From NCBI GenBank assembly GCA_025056745.1, contig JANWVQ010000091.1:1-64000 (forward strand): a DNA stretch of 64,000 nt, read 5' to 3'. Positions within the stretch are counted from its first letter, which is position 1; each line of letters opens with the position of its first letter. Positions 9,871 through 21,369 of the stretch are shown here, piece by piece. The notes below the pieces were generated by a model. It was not told where the DNA came from and ran no database searches. It saw only the letters and a program-made list of their open reading frames with translations. Made by a program: the position numbers and the translations under genes. Source of the stretch: Ignavibacterium sp. GTDB taxonomy: Bacteria > Bacteroidota > Ignavibacteria > Ignavibacteriales > Ignavibacteriaceae.

Positions 9871-10972
9871 ATGTACGATGATGAAATAAAAAAAATTAGT
9901 TCTCTAAAAATCCGTATCAATAATTTACGGAGCTATCTTTGACATTGATAAAAAAATAGCTCGAATCTCGGAACTTCAGAAAAAATCAGAAGAATCAGAT
10001 TTCTGGAACGACCAAAAATCCGCACAACAGGTTCTACAAGAAATAAAAAATCTTCAACAATGGGTTGATTTATGGAAAAATCTTGATGATAAATCTATTT
10101 CTATTGAAGAAATAGTTCATCTCGCTCAAACTGAAGAAGATTCATCTTTTGAAGAAGAAATTCAACTAGAGTTGAAATCATTAGAAGAGATGATAGAGTC
10201 CGCCGAATTCAAAAGTATGCTGAGCGGAAAAGATGACCACAGAAATTGTATTTTGACAATTCACTCAGGCGCAGGTGGTACAGAGGCACAAGACTGGGCT
10301 GAAATGCTATTGAGGATGTACCTTCGTTGGGGAGAACAAAATGGATATAAAATGACGATTATTGATATGCTTGAAGGTGATGGAGCTGGAATCAAATCTG
10401 CAACTGTCGAGGTAGAAGGTGAATATGCTTATGGTTATCTTAAGGCAGAAAATGGCGTTCATCGACTTGTTAGAATATCTCCTTTCGATGCTAATAAAAG
10501 AAGACATACATCGTTTGCTTCAGTTTTTGTTATACCTGAAGTGGATGATACGATTGAGATAGAGATAAATCCTGCAGACTTGAAAATAGATACTTTCAGA
10601 AGTGGTGGAAAGGGTGGGCAAAATGTCAATAAAGTGGAGACCGCTGTGAGAATTACTCATATTCCAACCGGAATAGTAGCAGCTTGCCAGACGGAACGTT
10701 CACAGCTACAAAACCGACAAAATGCAATGAAACTTCTTAAAGCAAGACTTTATCAATTAGAACTTGAAAAACAAAAAGCTGAACAAGAAGAACTTGAAAA
10801 ATCTAAAATGAAAATCGAATGGGGAAGTCAAATTCGTTCTTATGTTTTTCATCCGTATAATATGGTTAAAGATCATCGTACAAATGAGGAAACGAGTGAT
10901 GTACAAGGTGTTATGGATGGAGATTTAAATAGATTTATTCGTGCTTATCTATTGAAGTTTAATGAGAATTAA
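9871..10972 (+). CDS. prfB: Peptide chain release factor 2, expressed through a programmed +1 frameshift
   Basis: [23 protein letters not shown] then CTT TGA C at 9937-9943 with upstream GGAG; +1 frame continues [15 protein letters not shown]...[17 protein letters not shown] (GGQ motif). Confidence 0.96.
9930..9943 (+). promoter_or_regulatory. RF2 recoding site: SD-like GGAG plus CTTTGAC slippery/stop signal
   Basis: GGAGCTATCTTTGAC closely parallels the E. coli prfB site AGGGGGTATCTTTGAC; CTT 9937-9939 and TGA 9940-9942 are in frame with ATG 9871. Confidence 0.95.
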
Positions 10973-10999
10973 AATTAAGATTCATCGTTGAAATTGTTA

Positions 11000-12730
11000 T
11001 TATTTAATCAAAATCATCTTTTTTATGTCAGATTTATTATTTGATGTCAATTTGTAGTAGTAAACTCCGCTACTAAGATTTTTGGAATTGAATAAAATTT
11101 CATAACTACCTGCTGATTGGAATTCATCTACTAAAATTTCTATTTCTTGTCCGAGGATATCATAAACTTTGAGATTAACTTTACTATCAACAGACAATTG
11201 ATAACGAATAGTAGTAGATGGGTTAAAGGGATTAGGATAGTTCTGATATAATATGAAATCAGGTTTTGAAATATCTTCTTCAACTTCCAAAATTCTATTT
11301 AATGCAGCAAGCGTGTTTATTATTCCCCAACCATAATAATTATCAGGATTATTGCTTCTTGATGAGGTTTGTCTTAGGATATTTCTTATTTGAATTGGAG
11401 TTAAATTAGGATTAGCTTGAAGTAGAAGAGCGATTGCTCCAGAAGTCAAAGGACAACTAAAAGAAGTTCCACTGACAGAAGTATATTGAGTTTGATTTGA
11501 TGCTCTTGCCGCCACAACACCTGAGCCCATAGCCATAAAATCAGGTTTAATTCTTCCATCCACTGTAGGTCCATAAGAACTAAATGAAACTCTTAATCCA
11601 AAAGAATCAACAGCACCAATAGCTAAAATACTATCACCATCTGCTGGAGCCATTAAAGTATTTGGTGTCCCTCGACTTCCTTCATTTCCGGCGGAGTTAA
11701 CAACAACAATTCCCTTTTTTACCGCTAAATCTCCGGCGCGTGTTATTAAAGCAGTATTGCCATCCATATTTTGCCAAGTATAGCTTGTAAAAGGTGGATC
11801 ATAATCCAAATAACCCAAAGAAGTTGATGTAATATCAACTCCAATACTATCAGCCCACTCAACAGCTGCGACCCAGTTATCTTCTTCAATTGGAGTTTCA
11901 CTGTCAGTATTTTCCGTTTTAGCAAGTAGAAAAGTTGATCGATATGCAGGGCCTATTAAATTACCCGGAGCGTATCCTCCAAGAACAGATAAAACATAAG
12001 TGCCGTGAGAACCTGTACCCATATCTCCTTCATCACCAACATTAGGATCACCATTTACGAAATCCCAAGTTGCTAATATGTTTATTGTGTTGAAAGCTCT
12101 ATGGGCGAGATTATTAAAACCTGCATCCATTACGCAAATAATAACACCTTGTCCATTATATCCGAGATTATGAACTGGAGGGACATTAATAATATTATTT
12201 TGAGTGAATGAGTTTCCGTAATCCAATAAATAAGAATTTTGTGTTTGAGTATTTTTACTGGTGGGTGAAAAAACATAATCATTTTCAAAATCAAGTTTTT
12301 TTGTTCGATATCCTTTTACTAAATCTATCTTTTCTACAAATTCCAGACTTGAGATTTTTGATATCTGTTCTTTTGTTGCAAAGCCACTGATTGCATTGAA
12401 CCATTTAGATTTATTCTTAAGTTGAAAACCTGTTTTTTGAATTTGTTCAATATAATTCTGATTAACAGGTAAATCAGTAAAATCAATTAATTCTTCTGAA
12501 TTTAGTTTTTGTCTTCTTCTTAATGATTTTTCAGAAACAACAGTTAAAGGATTAGTAAAATAATTTTCAATTTGATTCCCCTTGTCTTTTAAGAAGATCC
12601 AAACTCGAAAGAATTCATTAGAGCCCGAGAATTGAGATTTTGATTGCAACACATCAGAGATTTTATTTATTGGTGCCTGTGCAAATAATAAGTTGGATAA
12701 AAGAATTATAAAAGAAAATGTTATTTTCAT
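11000..12730 (-). CDS. Secreted S8 (subtilisin-like) serine peptidase with T9SS type A sorting domain
   Basis: Catalytic Asp VMDAGFNN, His GSHGTYV, Ser SGTSFSCPLTSGA; C-terminal YPNPFNPSTTIRYQL...GVYYYKL. Confidence 0.94.
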   Translation of the reverse strand: MKITFSFIILLSNLLFAQAPINKISDVLQSKSQFSGSNEFFRVWIFLKDKGNQIENYFTNPLTVVSEKSLRRRQKLNSEELIDFTDLPVNQNYIEQIQKTGFQLKNKSKWFNAISGFATKEQISKISSLEFVEKIDLVKGYRTKKLDFENDYVFSPTSKNTQTQNSYLLDYGNSFTQNNIINVPPVHNLGYNGQGVIICVMDAGFNNLAHRAFNTINILATWDFVNGDPNVGDEGDMGTGSHGTYVLSVLGGYAPGNLIGPAYRSTFLLAKTENTDSETPIEEDNWVAAVEWADSIGVDITSTSLGYLDYDPPFTSYTWQNMDGNTALITRAGDLAVKKGIVVVNSAGNEGSRGTPNTLMAPADGDSILAIGAVDSFGLRVSFSSYGPTVDGRIKPDFMAMGSGVVAARASNQTQYTSVSGTSFSCPLTSGAIALLLQANPNLTPIQIRNILRQTSSRSNNPDNYYGWGIINTLAALNRILEVEEDISKPDFILYQNYPNPFNPSTTIRYQLSVDSKVNLKVYDILGQEIEILVDEFQSAGSYEILFNSKNLSSGVYYYKLTSNNKSDIKKMILIK

Positions 12731-14766
12731 TTTACTCTAGTTCCTGATTTAATTTTATCAGATACCGTTAAAACTTCCAAATTTCCATCCTCTGATTCAA
12801 CTGCTAAGATCATACCTTGAGATTCTAAACCAAAAAGCTTTGCAGGTTGAAGATTATAAACCAAAACAACTTTTTTATTTAATAGTTCCTCAGGATTATA
12901 ACTTTTTGCAATGCCAGCTACAACTTGTCTAACTTCTTCGCCGATTTTTACTTTTAGTTTTAATAATTTTTCACTTTTCTTAACCTTTTCTGCTTCAATT
13001 ACCTCTGCAATACGAAGATGAACTTTCATAAAATCATCATAAGAAATCAATTCTTCTTTTTTAACTTCATTTTGAGATAAAGCAGTAAGTTTATTTATCT
13101 GAGCTTCAATTTTTTCATCTTCAATTTTTGGGAAAAGGATTTCGGCTTGATTTAATTGATGTCCAGCTGAGAGTTGAGGTTTTCCGCACTGAAGCCATTC
13201 AACTGGTTTTGAATTTAACATCTTAAAAATTTTCTCAGATGAAAATGGAATAACTGGTGAATATAATTCTGCAAGAGTATAAATTGTTTGTAAGCAGATA
13301 TTGAGGGTTGTTCCACATCTCGTTTTATCTAATTTAATAGTTTTCCAAGGTTCGGTGTCATTAAAATATTTATTTCCTTCACGAGCAAGATTCATTATTT
13401 CATTTACAGCATCTTTAATCTTAAAAGTCTCAATTAAATCGGCAATTTTTTTAGGATATGATTCAATTGTTTTTAACATATCCTCGTCTATTTTTTCAAG
13501 TTTTCCGAGCTCAGGTACTTTTCCATCGAAGTGTTTGAAGACAAATGTGAACGTTCTGTTTATAAAATTACCAAGAATATCAGCAAGTTCACTATTGTTT
13601 CTTAGTTGAAATTCTTTCCAGTAAAAATCTGTATCTCGATTTTCTGGTAAATTTGCAGCAAGACAATATCGTAGAGGGTCAGGAGGAAACAAATCAAGAA
13701 ACTCGTCAACATCAATACCCCATCCACGACTTTTGGAAAATTTTTTCCCTTCGAAATTCAGAAACTCGTTAGCTGGAACATTTTGTGGAAGACAATATTT
13801 ATCTGGATTACCTTCATTCCAAGCCATTAGAATTGCAGGAAAAATTATTGTATGAAAAACAACATTATCTTTTCCAATAAATGCAATATACTTCGTTTTT
13901 TCATCTTGCCAGTATTTTTTCCATAAATCTGGTTGACCAATTTTTTCGCCATACTCTTTCGTTGATGATATATAACCCAATACAGCTTCGAACCACACAT
14001 AGATTACTTTACCTTCGGCACCATCAATCGGAACTTTAATTCCCCAGTCGAGGTCTCTTGTAATAGCTCTATCTTTTAGTCCGTCTTTAAACCAACCACG
14101 ACAATATTGAAGGACGTTTTCTTTCCATCCAAATTTCTGATCCATTTCATCAACATATTTTTCAAGTGCGGCTTGATATTTACCCAAAGGAAAATACCAA
14201 TGGGATGTTTCTTTTAGAACAGGTCTTTCACCGCTTACTTTGCTAATTGGGTTTATCAACTCAGAAGGATCATACAAAGAGCCACAAACTTCGCATTCAT
14301 CACTTCTTGCTTGTTCATTACCACATTTAGGACAAGTTCCTTCTACATATCTGTCAGGCAAAAACATTTTTGCTTTTTTATCATAGAACTGAAGAGATTT
14401 TTTCTCAATCAGAATTCCTCTTTTATAAAAATTAAGAAAAAATTCTTTTGCTGTTTGGTGATGGATCGGAATGCTTGTTCGGGAGTAGTTATCGAAGCTC
14501 ATTCCGAAGCGTTCAAATGCTTTTTTATTTTGTTCGTGATAACGATCTATAATTACTTTAGGCGAGACTTTTTCTTTGTCAGCGCTGATTGTAATCGGAA
14601 CTCCGTGTTCATCGGAGCCACAGATATATATAACATCATCTCCATTTAATCTTTTGTATCTGACATAAATATCAGCTGGAAGATATGCCCCGCTTAAATG
14701 ACCAAGATGAATTGGCCCGTTTGCATAAGGTAAAGCAGATGTAACAAGAACTTTTTCTTTATCCAA
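12727..14766 (-). CDS. metG: Methionine--tRNA ligase with C-terminal tRNA-binding domain
   Basis: VTSALPYANGPIHLGHLSGAYLPADIYVR, zinc CPKCGNEQARSDECEVC, KFSKSRG, C-terminal EMAP/Trbp-like domain. Confidence 0.97.
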   Translation of the reverse strand: MDKEKVLVTSALPYANGPIHLGHLSGAYLPADIYVRYKRLNGDDVIYICGSDEHGVPITISADKEKVSPKVIIDRYHEQNKKAFERFGMSFDNYSRTSIPIHHQTAKEFFLNFYKRGILIEKKSLQFYDKKAKMFLPDRYVEGTCPKCGNEQARSDECEVCGSLYDPSELINPISKVSGERPVLKETSHWYFPLGKYQAALEKYVDEMDQKFGWKENVLQYCRGWFKDGLKDRAITRDLDWGIKVPIDGAEGKVIYVWFEAVLGYISSTKEYGEKIGQPDLWKKYWQDEKTKYIAFIGKDNVVFHTIIFPAILMAWNEGNPDKYCLPQNVPANEFLNFEGKKFSKSRGWGIDVDEFLDLFPPDPLRYCLAANLPENRDTDFYWKEFQLRNNSELADILGNFINRTFTFVFKHFDGKVPELGKLEKIDEDMLKTIESYPKKIADLIETFKIKDAVNEIMNLAREGNKYFNDTEPWKTIKLDKTRCGTTLNICLQTIYTLAELYSPVIPFSSEKIFKMLNSKPVEWLQCGKPQLSAGHQLNQAEILFPKIEDEKIEAQINKLTALSQNEVKKEELISYDDFMKVHLRIAEVIEAEKVKKSEKLLKLKVKIGEEVRQVVAGIAKSYNPEELLNKKVVLVYNLQPAKLFGLESQGMILAVESEDGNLEVLTVSDKIKSGTRVK

Positions 14767-14978
14767 TTTTACATACCTAATTTTTTTACATAATTTGTTT
14801 TTGAAATATAATTAAAATAGAAATTCTTTTGAGAAGATTCGTTTTGCTTTGGTTATTAAGTTAAAAGAAAATAAATGATATTTTGTCTTTGAAAGATAAG
14901 ATTTGTCCATAAAGATTTTGTAGTCAACTTTATATCAAATATATTTGTGCCACTAAAAAATTAGGAATTGAAAGAGAT

Positions 14979-15230
14979 ATGAAAAAAGGAATTCATCCAG
15001 AATACAGACCCGTTGTTTTTCTTGATCCATCTTGTAACTTTGCTATTTTAACTCGTTCAACGATTAAGGCAAACGAAACTATTAAATGGGAAGATGGAAA
15101 TACATATCCACTTGTTAAATTAGAAATTTCAAGTGGTTCGCATCCATTTTTTACTGGTAAACAGAAACTTGTTGATAGTGCAGGTAGAGTTGAGAAATTC
15201 AACAAGAAGTATAGCAAAAAGAAAAGTTGA
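14979..15230 (+). CDS. rpmE2: 50S ribosomal protein L31 type B
   Basis: [16 protein letters not shown]...[26 protein letters not shown]; no zinc cysteine pair. Confidence 0.95.
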   Translation: MKKGIHPEYRPVVFLDPSCNFAILTRSTIKANETIKWEDGNTYPLVKLEISSGSHPFFTGKQKLVDSAGRVEKFNKKYSKKKS

Positions 15231-15252
15231 TTTAATTTTGTTCTGGAATTAA

Positions 15253-15286
15253 AGCTCATTTCAATTCCCTGAAATGGGCTTTTTTA
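15253..15286 (+). terminator. Rho-independent terminator after rpmE2
   Basis: AGCTCATTTCA-attccc-TGAAATGGGCT followed by T tract. Confidence 0.85.
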
Positions 15287-15368
15287 TTTTAAAAGCCATA
15301 TAATTTTTTTTATTCAAGTTAAGCTTTATGATATTTGTAAATAATTTAAATAAAATTGAAAGGACTTT

Positions 15369-16652
15369 ATGTTAGACTTAAAATTTATTCGAGAAAATCC
15401 CGAAATTGTAAGGCAAGGAATCTTAAATAAAAATGAAAAAGATAGAGTTGATGAAGTTTTAGAACTCGATAAAAAAAGAAGAGAAATCATTTCAAAGTCT
15501 GAGGAATTAAAGTCAAAACGAAATCAAGTGTCTGCTAAAATTCCGCAATTAAAAAAAGCCGGCGAAGATGTTTCTGAATTACTTTCAGAAATGAAACAAG
15601 TTTCTGACAAAATCACTGAATTAGATAGTGAGTTAAAAAAAATTGAAAGTGATTTAGAAAATATTCTACTTTTTATTCCAAATATCCCACATAAATCTGT
15701 TCCAATTGGAAAATCTTCAGAAGGTAACATTGAAATAAGAAGATGGCTTCCTGATGGATTTTCTTTAGAACCTGAAAATGGATTTAAACCACTCGATCAT
15801 ATTGAGCTAGGAAAGAAACTTAACATTCTTGATTTTGAAAGAGGAGCAAAAATCAGTGGTTCAGGATTTCCAGTCTACAAAGGAAAAGGTGCAACACTTG
15901 AAAGAGCATTGATTAATTTTATGCTTGACTACCATCTTGAAAAACACGGTTATACAGAAATTTTTCCACCATTCTTGGTTAATCGTGATTCGATGAAAGG
16001 CACGGGTCAGCTTCCTAAAATGGAAGAAGATATGTATTACATTGATAAAGATGGACTTTTCCCAATTCCAACTGCTGAAGTCCCTATAACAAATCTTTTC
16101 AGAAATGAAATTTTGAATGAAAAAGATTTGCCAATTAAATACGTTGGATACTCAGCTTGCTTTAGAAGAGAAGCCGGTTCTTATGGAAAAGAGAGTAAGG
16201 GTTTCTTGAGAGTTCATCAATTTAATAAAGTAGAAATGGTTAAATTCGTCAAACCAGAGACTTCTTATGATGAATTAGAATCACTTGTGAAAGACGCTGA
16301 AGATATTTTACAGGAATTGAAAATACCGTATAGAATTTTAATGCTTTGCACAGGTGATTTAAGTTTCTCTGCTTCAAAGTGTTATGATATTGAAACCTGG
16401 TCGCCTGCTGAGAATCGATGGCTAGAGGCATCTTCTTGTAGCAACTTTGAAGATTTTCAAGCAAGACGCGCTTCAATAAGATTCAGAAATGAGCTAACTA
16501 AAAAAGTTGAGTTTGTCCATACACTTAATGGAAGTGGATTAGCTACAAGTCGTTTGATGGTTTCTTTATTGGAAAATTATCAGACTCCAGAAGGAAAAGT
16601 TATTGTACCAAAAGTTTTACAGAAATATACAGGATTTAATATTATTGGATAG
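15369..16652 (+). CDS. serS: Serine--tRNA ligase
   Basis: [19 protein letters not shown]-terminal coiled coil, [46 protein letters not shown]. Confidence 0.97.
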   Translation: MLDLKFIRENPEIVRQGILNKNEKDRVDEVLELDKKRREIISKSEELKSKRNQVSAKIPQLKKAGEDVSELLSEMKQVSDKITELDSELKKIESDLENILLFIPNIPHKSVPIGKSSEGNIEIRRWLPDGFSLEPENGFKPLDHIELGKKLNILDFERGAKISGSGFPVYKGKGATLERALINFMLDYHLEKHGYTEIFPPFLVNRDSMKGTGQLPKMEEDMYYIDKDGLFPIPTAEVPITNLFRNEILNEKDLPIKYVGYSACFRREAGSYGKESKGFLRVHQFNKVEMVKFVKPETSYDELESLVKDAEDILQELKIPYRILMLCTGDLSFSASKCYDIETWSPAENRWLEASSCSNFEDFQARRASIRFRNELTKKVEFVHTLNGSGLATSRLMVSLLENYQTPEGKVIVPKVLQKYTGFNIIG

Positions 16653-16714
16653 TATTTGAACCTTTTAATTTTCAGTGTAGTTGAAACTTTACACTTTAAA
16701 GTTGTAATTGTTGA

Positions 16715-18463
16715 ATGAAAAATCTTTTTTCACTTAAAAAATATTTTATCAAATATAAGTCTAAACTTCTTTGGGGATTTGTTTTCATACTATTTTCAAA
16801 TGCCGGGATGGTGTATGTCCCAATTCTTTTGAAAGATTCAATCAATTTTTTACAACAATCAGTATCTAAAGAAAAATTAATTGAATACTCAATCTTAATA
16901 GTTGTAACATCATTAGTTGCTGGAATTTTCAGATTCTTAATTCGTCAAACAATCATTGTCGTATCGCGTGAAATTGAATTTGATTTGAGAAATGATTTCT
17001 GGAATCATATTCAAAAACTTCCATTACGATTCTTTCAGAATAATTCTACTGGTAATATAATGGCTCACGCCACTAATGATATTAATGCAGTGCGTTCATT
17101 CATTGGTCCGGCAGTTATGTATTCAATTGATACTGGGATAAGAATTCTGATAGTTGTTTTCATAATGTTATCAATTGATTGGTCTCTAACTCTCCTTGCT
17201 TTGTTACCACTTCCATTACTTTCATTTGCGGTTTATCGTATAATGAAATTAATTCACGAGAAGTACACAAAAATTCAGGAGAAGTTTTCAGAGCTAACAA
17301 CAAGAGCACAAGAAAATTACTCTGGAATAAGAATAATAAAATCTTATGTCCGTGAAGAAAATGAAATCTCAAGATGGAAAGAACTAAGCAAAGATTATCT
17401 TAATAAGAATATGAATTTAGTTAAAGTTCAGGCTTTGATTATGCCTATACTTGTTATGATAACTGGCTTATCAATAATCATAGTTATTTGGCTTGGTGGA
17501 ATGAGGGTCATAAATAATCAAATAAGTTTAGGTGAGATTACAGCTTTTGTTGTTTATTTAGGAATTTTGATTTGGCCTGTAATTGCTTTTGGGTGGGTTA
17601 CAAATATAATTCAGCAAGCTGAAGCAAGTATGAAACGACTTAATAAAATTTTTAGAGAGCCATACGAAATTGTTGATGTGTCAGAATCAAGCTTTAATAA
17701 AAATGAAATAGAAGGTGATATAGAATTCAGGAATGTTTCGTTCAGATATAATGATAATCTTCCATTTGTCCTAAAAAATATTAATCTTAAAATTCCCAAA
17801 GGAAGTACTCTTGCAATTATTGGTCATACAGGCGCTGGCAAAACAACTTTAATAAATTTAATCCCTCGACTTTATGATGTTACCGAGGGAGAATTATTGA
17901 TTGATGGTTACAATGTAAAAGATATTCCTTTGGACATTTTAAGAAAAAGCATTGGACTTGTTCCTCAAGAGTCATTTCTTTTCTCTGATACTATTGCAAA
18001 TAATATTAGTTATGGACTAAGAGAAATAGATTTTGAAAAAGTTGTTAATGTTTCCAGAATTGCACAGCTTGATAAAGATGTAGAATCTTTTCCAAATAAA
18101 TATGATACAGTTGTTGGTGAAAGAGGAATTACTCTTTCTGGTGGTCAGAAGCAAAGAACATCAATTGCAAGAGCACTTGCAATAAATCCTAAAATCCTAA
18201 TTCTTGATGATTCTCTCTCTGCTGTCGATACTCACACTGAAGAAGAAATTCTTAAAAACCTGAAAAATTTTATGAAAGAAAGAACCTCAATTATTATAAG
18301 TCATAGAATTTCAACTGTTAAGGATGCTGATAATATTATAGTTATCAAAGATGGTGAAATAGTAGAGCAGGGAACGCACGAAGAATTAGTTGCACTAAAT
18401 GGTCATTATGCTGATTTACATTATAAACAACTACTTGAGAAAGAATTAGAAGAAATAAATTAG
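16715..18463 (+). CDS. ABC transporter ATP-binding/permease protein (MsbA/MDR type)
   Basis: Six-TM domain plus Walker A GHTGAGKTT, signature LSGGQKQR, Walker B ILILDDSLS. Confidence 0.93.
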   Translation: MKNLFSLKKYFIKYKSKLLWGFVFILFSNAGMVYVPILLKDSINFLQQSVSKEKLIEYSILIVVTSLVAGIFRFLIRQTIIVVSREIEFDLRNDFWNHIQKLPLRFFQNNSTGNIMAHATNDINAVRSFIGPAVMYSIDTGIRILIVVFIMLSIDWSLTLLALLPLPLLSFAVYRIMKLIHEKYTKIQEKFSELTTRAQENYSGIRIIKSYVREENEISRWKELSKDYLNKNMNLVKVQALIMPILVMITGLSIIIVIWLGGMRVINNQISLGEITAFVVYLGILIWPVIAFGWVTNIIQQAEASMKRLNKIFREPYEIVDVSESSFNKNEIEGDIEFRNVSFRYNDNLPFVLKNINLKIPKGSTLAIIGHTGAGKTTLINLIPRLYDVTEGELLIDGYNVKDIPLDILRKSIGLVPQESFLFSDTIANNISYGLREIDFEKVVNVSRIAQLDKDVESFPNKYDTVVGERGITLSGGQKQRTSIARALAINPKILILDDSLSAVDTHTEEEILKNLKNFMKERTSIIISHRISTVKDADNIIVIKDGEIVEQGTHEELVALNGHYADLHYKQLLEKELEEIN

Positions 18464-20251
18464 ATGAGTGATAATAGACAAGACGACGAAATATTAGGTA
18501 AAGCGTATGATGCTAAATTAATGAAGCGATTGCTTTCTTATGTTAAACCATATAGAAAGTATGTTTTCTTTGCAATCCTTCTAAACATTTTTGTAGCTGC
18601 TCTCGGTCCTCTTCGACCATATCTCACCAAGATTGCAATAGATGATTATATAGCAAAGTCGGATTATTATGGCTTAATGATAATTAGTATTGCTCTTTTA
18701 TTTTCATTAATACTTCAAGCTGTGATTCAATATTTCCTTACTTATGCAACACAATATCTCGGACAAAAAACACTTTACGATTTAAGAGTTCAGCTATTTA
18801 GTCACGTTCAAAAACTTGCTTTGAAATTTTTTGACAAAACACCTATCGGAAGAATAGTAACTCGTACAACTAACGATGTTGAATCACTTGGTGAACTTTT
18901 TTCGTCGGGAATAGTAATGGTTTTCAGCGATGTTTTTATTATCATTTGGATACTTGGTTTTATGTTTACTCTCGATGTCAAGCTTTCACTGGTTACATTA
19001 TCTGTTATGCCAATTTTAATTTATGGAACTTTTCTTTTCAGAAAAAAAGTAAGAGAAGCTTACCGCAATGTAAGATATCATCTTGCAAGATTGAATTCCT
19101 ATATGCAAGAACATATTACTGGAATGAATGTGGTTCAAATTTTCAGAAAAGAAGAAGATGAATTCAAAAAGTTCTCATCTATAAATGCTGATCACAGAGA
19201 TGCAAACATTAAATCTATTTTTTATTATGCCATTTTCTATCCGGGAGTTGAATTATTAAGCTCCATAGCAATCGCTTTAATTATTTGGTATGGAGGCGGG
19301 GAAGTAATTCAAAATGCAATTACAATTGGAGTGCTCTTTGCTTTTGTTCAATATGTAGAAATGTTTTTCAGACCAATAAGAGATTTATCAGAAAAGTATA
19401 ACATCCTTCAAACCTCAATGGCATCCTCTGAAAGAATTTTCAATCTTTTAGATAATAAAACTTTTATAAATAATCCTACCAATCCAATTCCATTAAAAGA
19501 TATCAATGGACACATTGAATTCAGAAATGTATGGTTTGCTTATGATGATGAAAACTATGTACTCAAGAATATAAATCTCGAAATAAAACCTGGAGAATCA
19601 GTTGCAATAGTTGGACATACTGGAGCTGGTAAATCAACTCTTATCAATATTCTTACAAGATTTTATGATATCAACAAAGGTACAATTTTAATTGATGGAA
19701 TAGATATCAGACAGGTTGATAAAAGAGAATTGAGAAAACATATTTCAATGGTTTTGCAAGATGTTTTTCTTTTCTCTGGAACAATAAAATCAAATATTAC
19801 ATTAGACAATGATGAAATAGATATTGAAAGAGTTAAAAAAGCTGCTAAGCTAGTAGGTGCTGACAAATTTATTGAAAATCTTCCCAACAAGTATGATGAA
19901 GAAGTTAAAGAAAGAGGAGCAACATTAAGTGTTGGTCAGAAGCAGTTAATTTCTTTCGCACGGGCTTTAGCTTATGAACCAAAAATATTAATTTTGGATG
20001 AGGCAACTTCAAGTATTGATACAGATACAGAAAAAATTATTCAAGAGGCAATTCAGCGACTGTTGAAAGGAAGAACTTCGATCGTTATTGCTCATAGGCT
20101 TTCAACAATTCAGAATGCTGATAAAATAATTGTTCTTCATAAAGGAGAAATAAAAGAAATTGGAAAACATCAAGAGCTTCTTGCCAAGAAAGGAATATAT
20201 TACAAACTCTATCAACTTCAATATAAAGATCAGGAAATCACAATATCTTAA
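18464..20251 (+). CDS. ABC transporter ATP-binding/permease protein, partner of previous
   Basis: Walker A GHTGAGKST, LSVGQKQL, ILILDEATSSID; starts directly after the previous stop. Confidence 0.93.
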   Translation: MSDNRQDDEILGKAYDAKLMKRLLSYVKPYRKYVFFAILLNIFVAALGPLRPYLTKIAIDDYIAKSDYYGLMIISIALLFSLILQAVIQYFLTYATQYLGQKTLYDLRVQLFSHVQKLALKFFDKTPIGRIVTRTTNDVESLGELFSSGIVMVFSDVFIIIWILGFMFTLDVKLSLVTLSVMPILIYGTFLFRKKVREAYRNVRYHLARLNSYMQEHITGMNVVQIFRKEEDEFKKFSSINADHRDANIKSIFYYAIFYPGVELLSSIAIALIIWYGGGEVIQNAITIGVLFAFVQYVEMFFRPIRDLSEKYNILQTSMASSERIFNLLDNKTFINNPTNPIPLKDINGHIEFRNVWFAYDDENYVLKNINLEIKPGESVAIVGHTGAGKSTLINILTRFYDINKGTILIDGIDIRQVDKRELRKHISMVLQDVFLFSGTIKSNITLDNDEIDIERVKKAAKLVGADKFIENLPNKYDEEVKERGATLSVGQKQLISFARALAYEPKILILDEATSSIDTDTEKIIQEAIQRLLKGRTSIVIAHRLSTIQNADKIIVLHKGEIKEIGKHQELLAKKGIYYKLYQLQYKDQEITIS

Positions 20252-20271
20252 AAAAATAAAAGGGGACTTTT

Positions 20272-21282
20272 ATGGAAAAGATTAAATTCAACACTCTTGC
20301 CCGCCACATTTATGAAGAGGAAAGGAAATACCCACAGGCAACTGGTGAGCTATCGGATTTGCTTCACGACCTATCACTAGCTGCGAAAGTAATTTCTCTC
20401 GAAGTTAATAAAGCTGGATTGGTTGATATTCTCGGCTTTACTGGTTCAAGTAATATTCACGGTGATGAAGTCAAAAAACTAGACGTTTTTGCTCACGAGA
20501 TGATGATAAAAGCAATGGATCACGGAGGTCATCTTTGTGTTATGGCTTCAGAAGAAGATGAAAATATTATTCATATACCAGATAAATTCAGAATAGGTAA
20601 ATATGTCTTATTATTTGATCCTCTTGATGGTTCTTCAAATATTGATGCAAATGTAAGTATTGGTACTATTTTTTCAATTTATAGAAGAGTCTCGAAAGGT
20701 GATGGGCCAGGTAGTATTGATGATTGTTTGCAACCTGGATATAAACAAGTAGTTGCCGGCTATGTTATTTATGGTTCAAGTACAATATTTTGTTATACTG
20801 CAGGAAATGGTGTTCATTGCTTTACTCTTGATCCATCTTTTGGTGAGTTTATTCTTTCACATCCAAACATAAAAATTCCAAAGAAAGGTAAAATATATAG
20901 TATAAATGAGGGAAACTATTTGTATTGGCATCCTGGATTAAAAAAATATATAAAATGGTTGCAAGAAGAAGACAAATCAACCGGAAGACCTTATTCATCT
21001 CGTTATGTCGGTTCTATGGTTGCAGATATTCACAGAACATTATTGTATGGTGGAATATTTATGTATCCTGCAGATATTAGAAATCCAAATGGAAAATTAA
21101 GATTGATGTATGAATGCAACCCATTGGCTTTTATTATTGAACAAGCAGGCGGCAGGGCGACAGATGGTAAACAAAGAATTTTGGAAATTCAACCGAAAGA
21201 ATTGCACCAAAAAACCCCAATTTTTATTGGTAGTGAAGAAGATGTTCTTACGGTAGAACGATTCTTGAGAGAAAATGAATAA
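20272..21282 (+). CDS. fbp: Class I fructose-1,6-bisphosphatase
   Basis: [58 protein letters not shown]. Confidence 0.96.
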   Translation: MEKIKFNTLARHIYEEERKYPQATGELSDLLHDLSLAAKVISLEVNKAGLVDILGFTGSSNIHGDEVKKLDVFAHEMMIKAMDHGGHLCVMASEEDENIIHIPDKFRIGKYVLLFDPLDGSSNIDANVSIGTIFSIYRRVSKGDGPGSIDDCLQPGYKQVVAGYVIYGSSTIFCYTAGNGVHCFTLDPSFGEFILSHPNIKIPKKGKIYSINEGNYLYWHPGLKKYIKWLQEEDKSTGRPYSSRYVGSMVADIHRTLLYGGIFMYPADIRNPNGKLRLMYECNPLAFIIEQAGGRATDGKQRILEIQPKELHQKTPIFIGSEEDVLTVERFLRENE

Positions 21283-21369
21283 ATGTAAAAATTATTTAAC
21301 AAAAAAGTTTTACGAAATTTCAAAATATTTAATATCTTAAGGTAAACCAATTAAAAATTAGAGGTAAAA

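Noticed and set aside
10172-10972. Track ORF suggesting a truncated RF2 lacking its N-terminal domain
   Set aside because: Explained by the programmed frameshift; the complete gene starts at 9871.
13301-13609. Plus-strand 102-aa ORF
   Set aside because: Entirely antisense within metG; no recognisable motif.
16676-16705. Small inverted repeats GTGTA...TACAC and AACTTT...AAAGTT between serS and the ABC transporters
   Set aside because: Short stems, no T tract, expected by chance in AT-rich sequence.
16715-20251. Tandem ABC half-transporters considered as a possible bacteriocin/antibiotic export system
   Set aside because: No peptidase domain or precursor peptide nearby; a common heterodimeric MDR-type arrangement.
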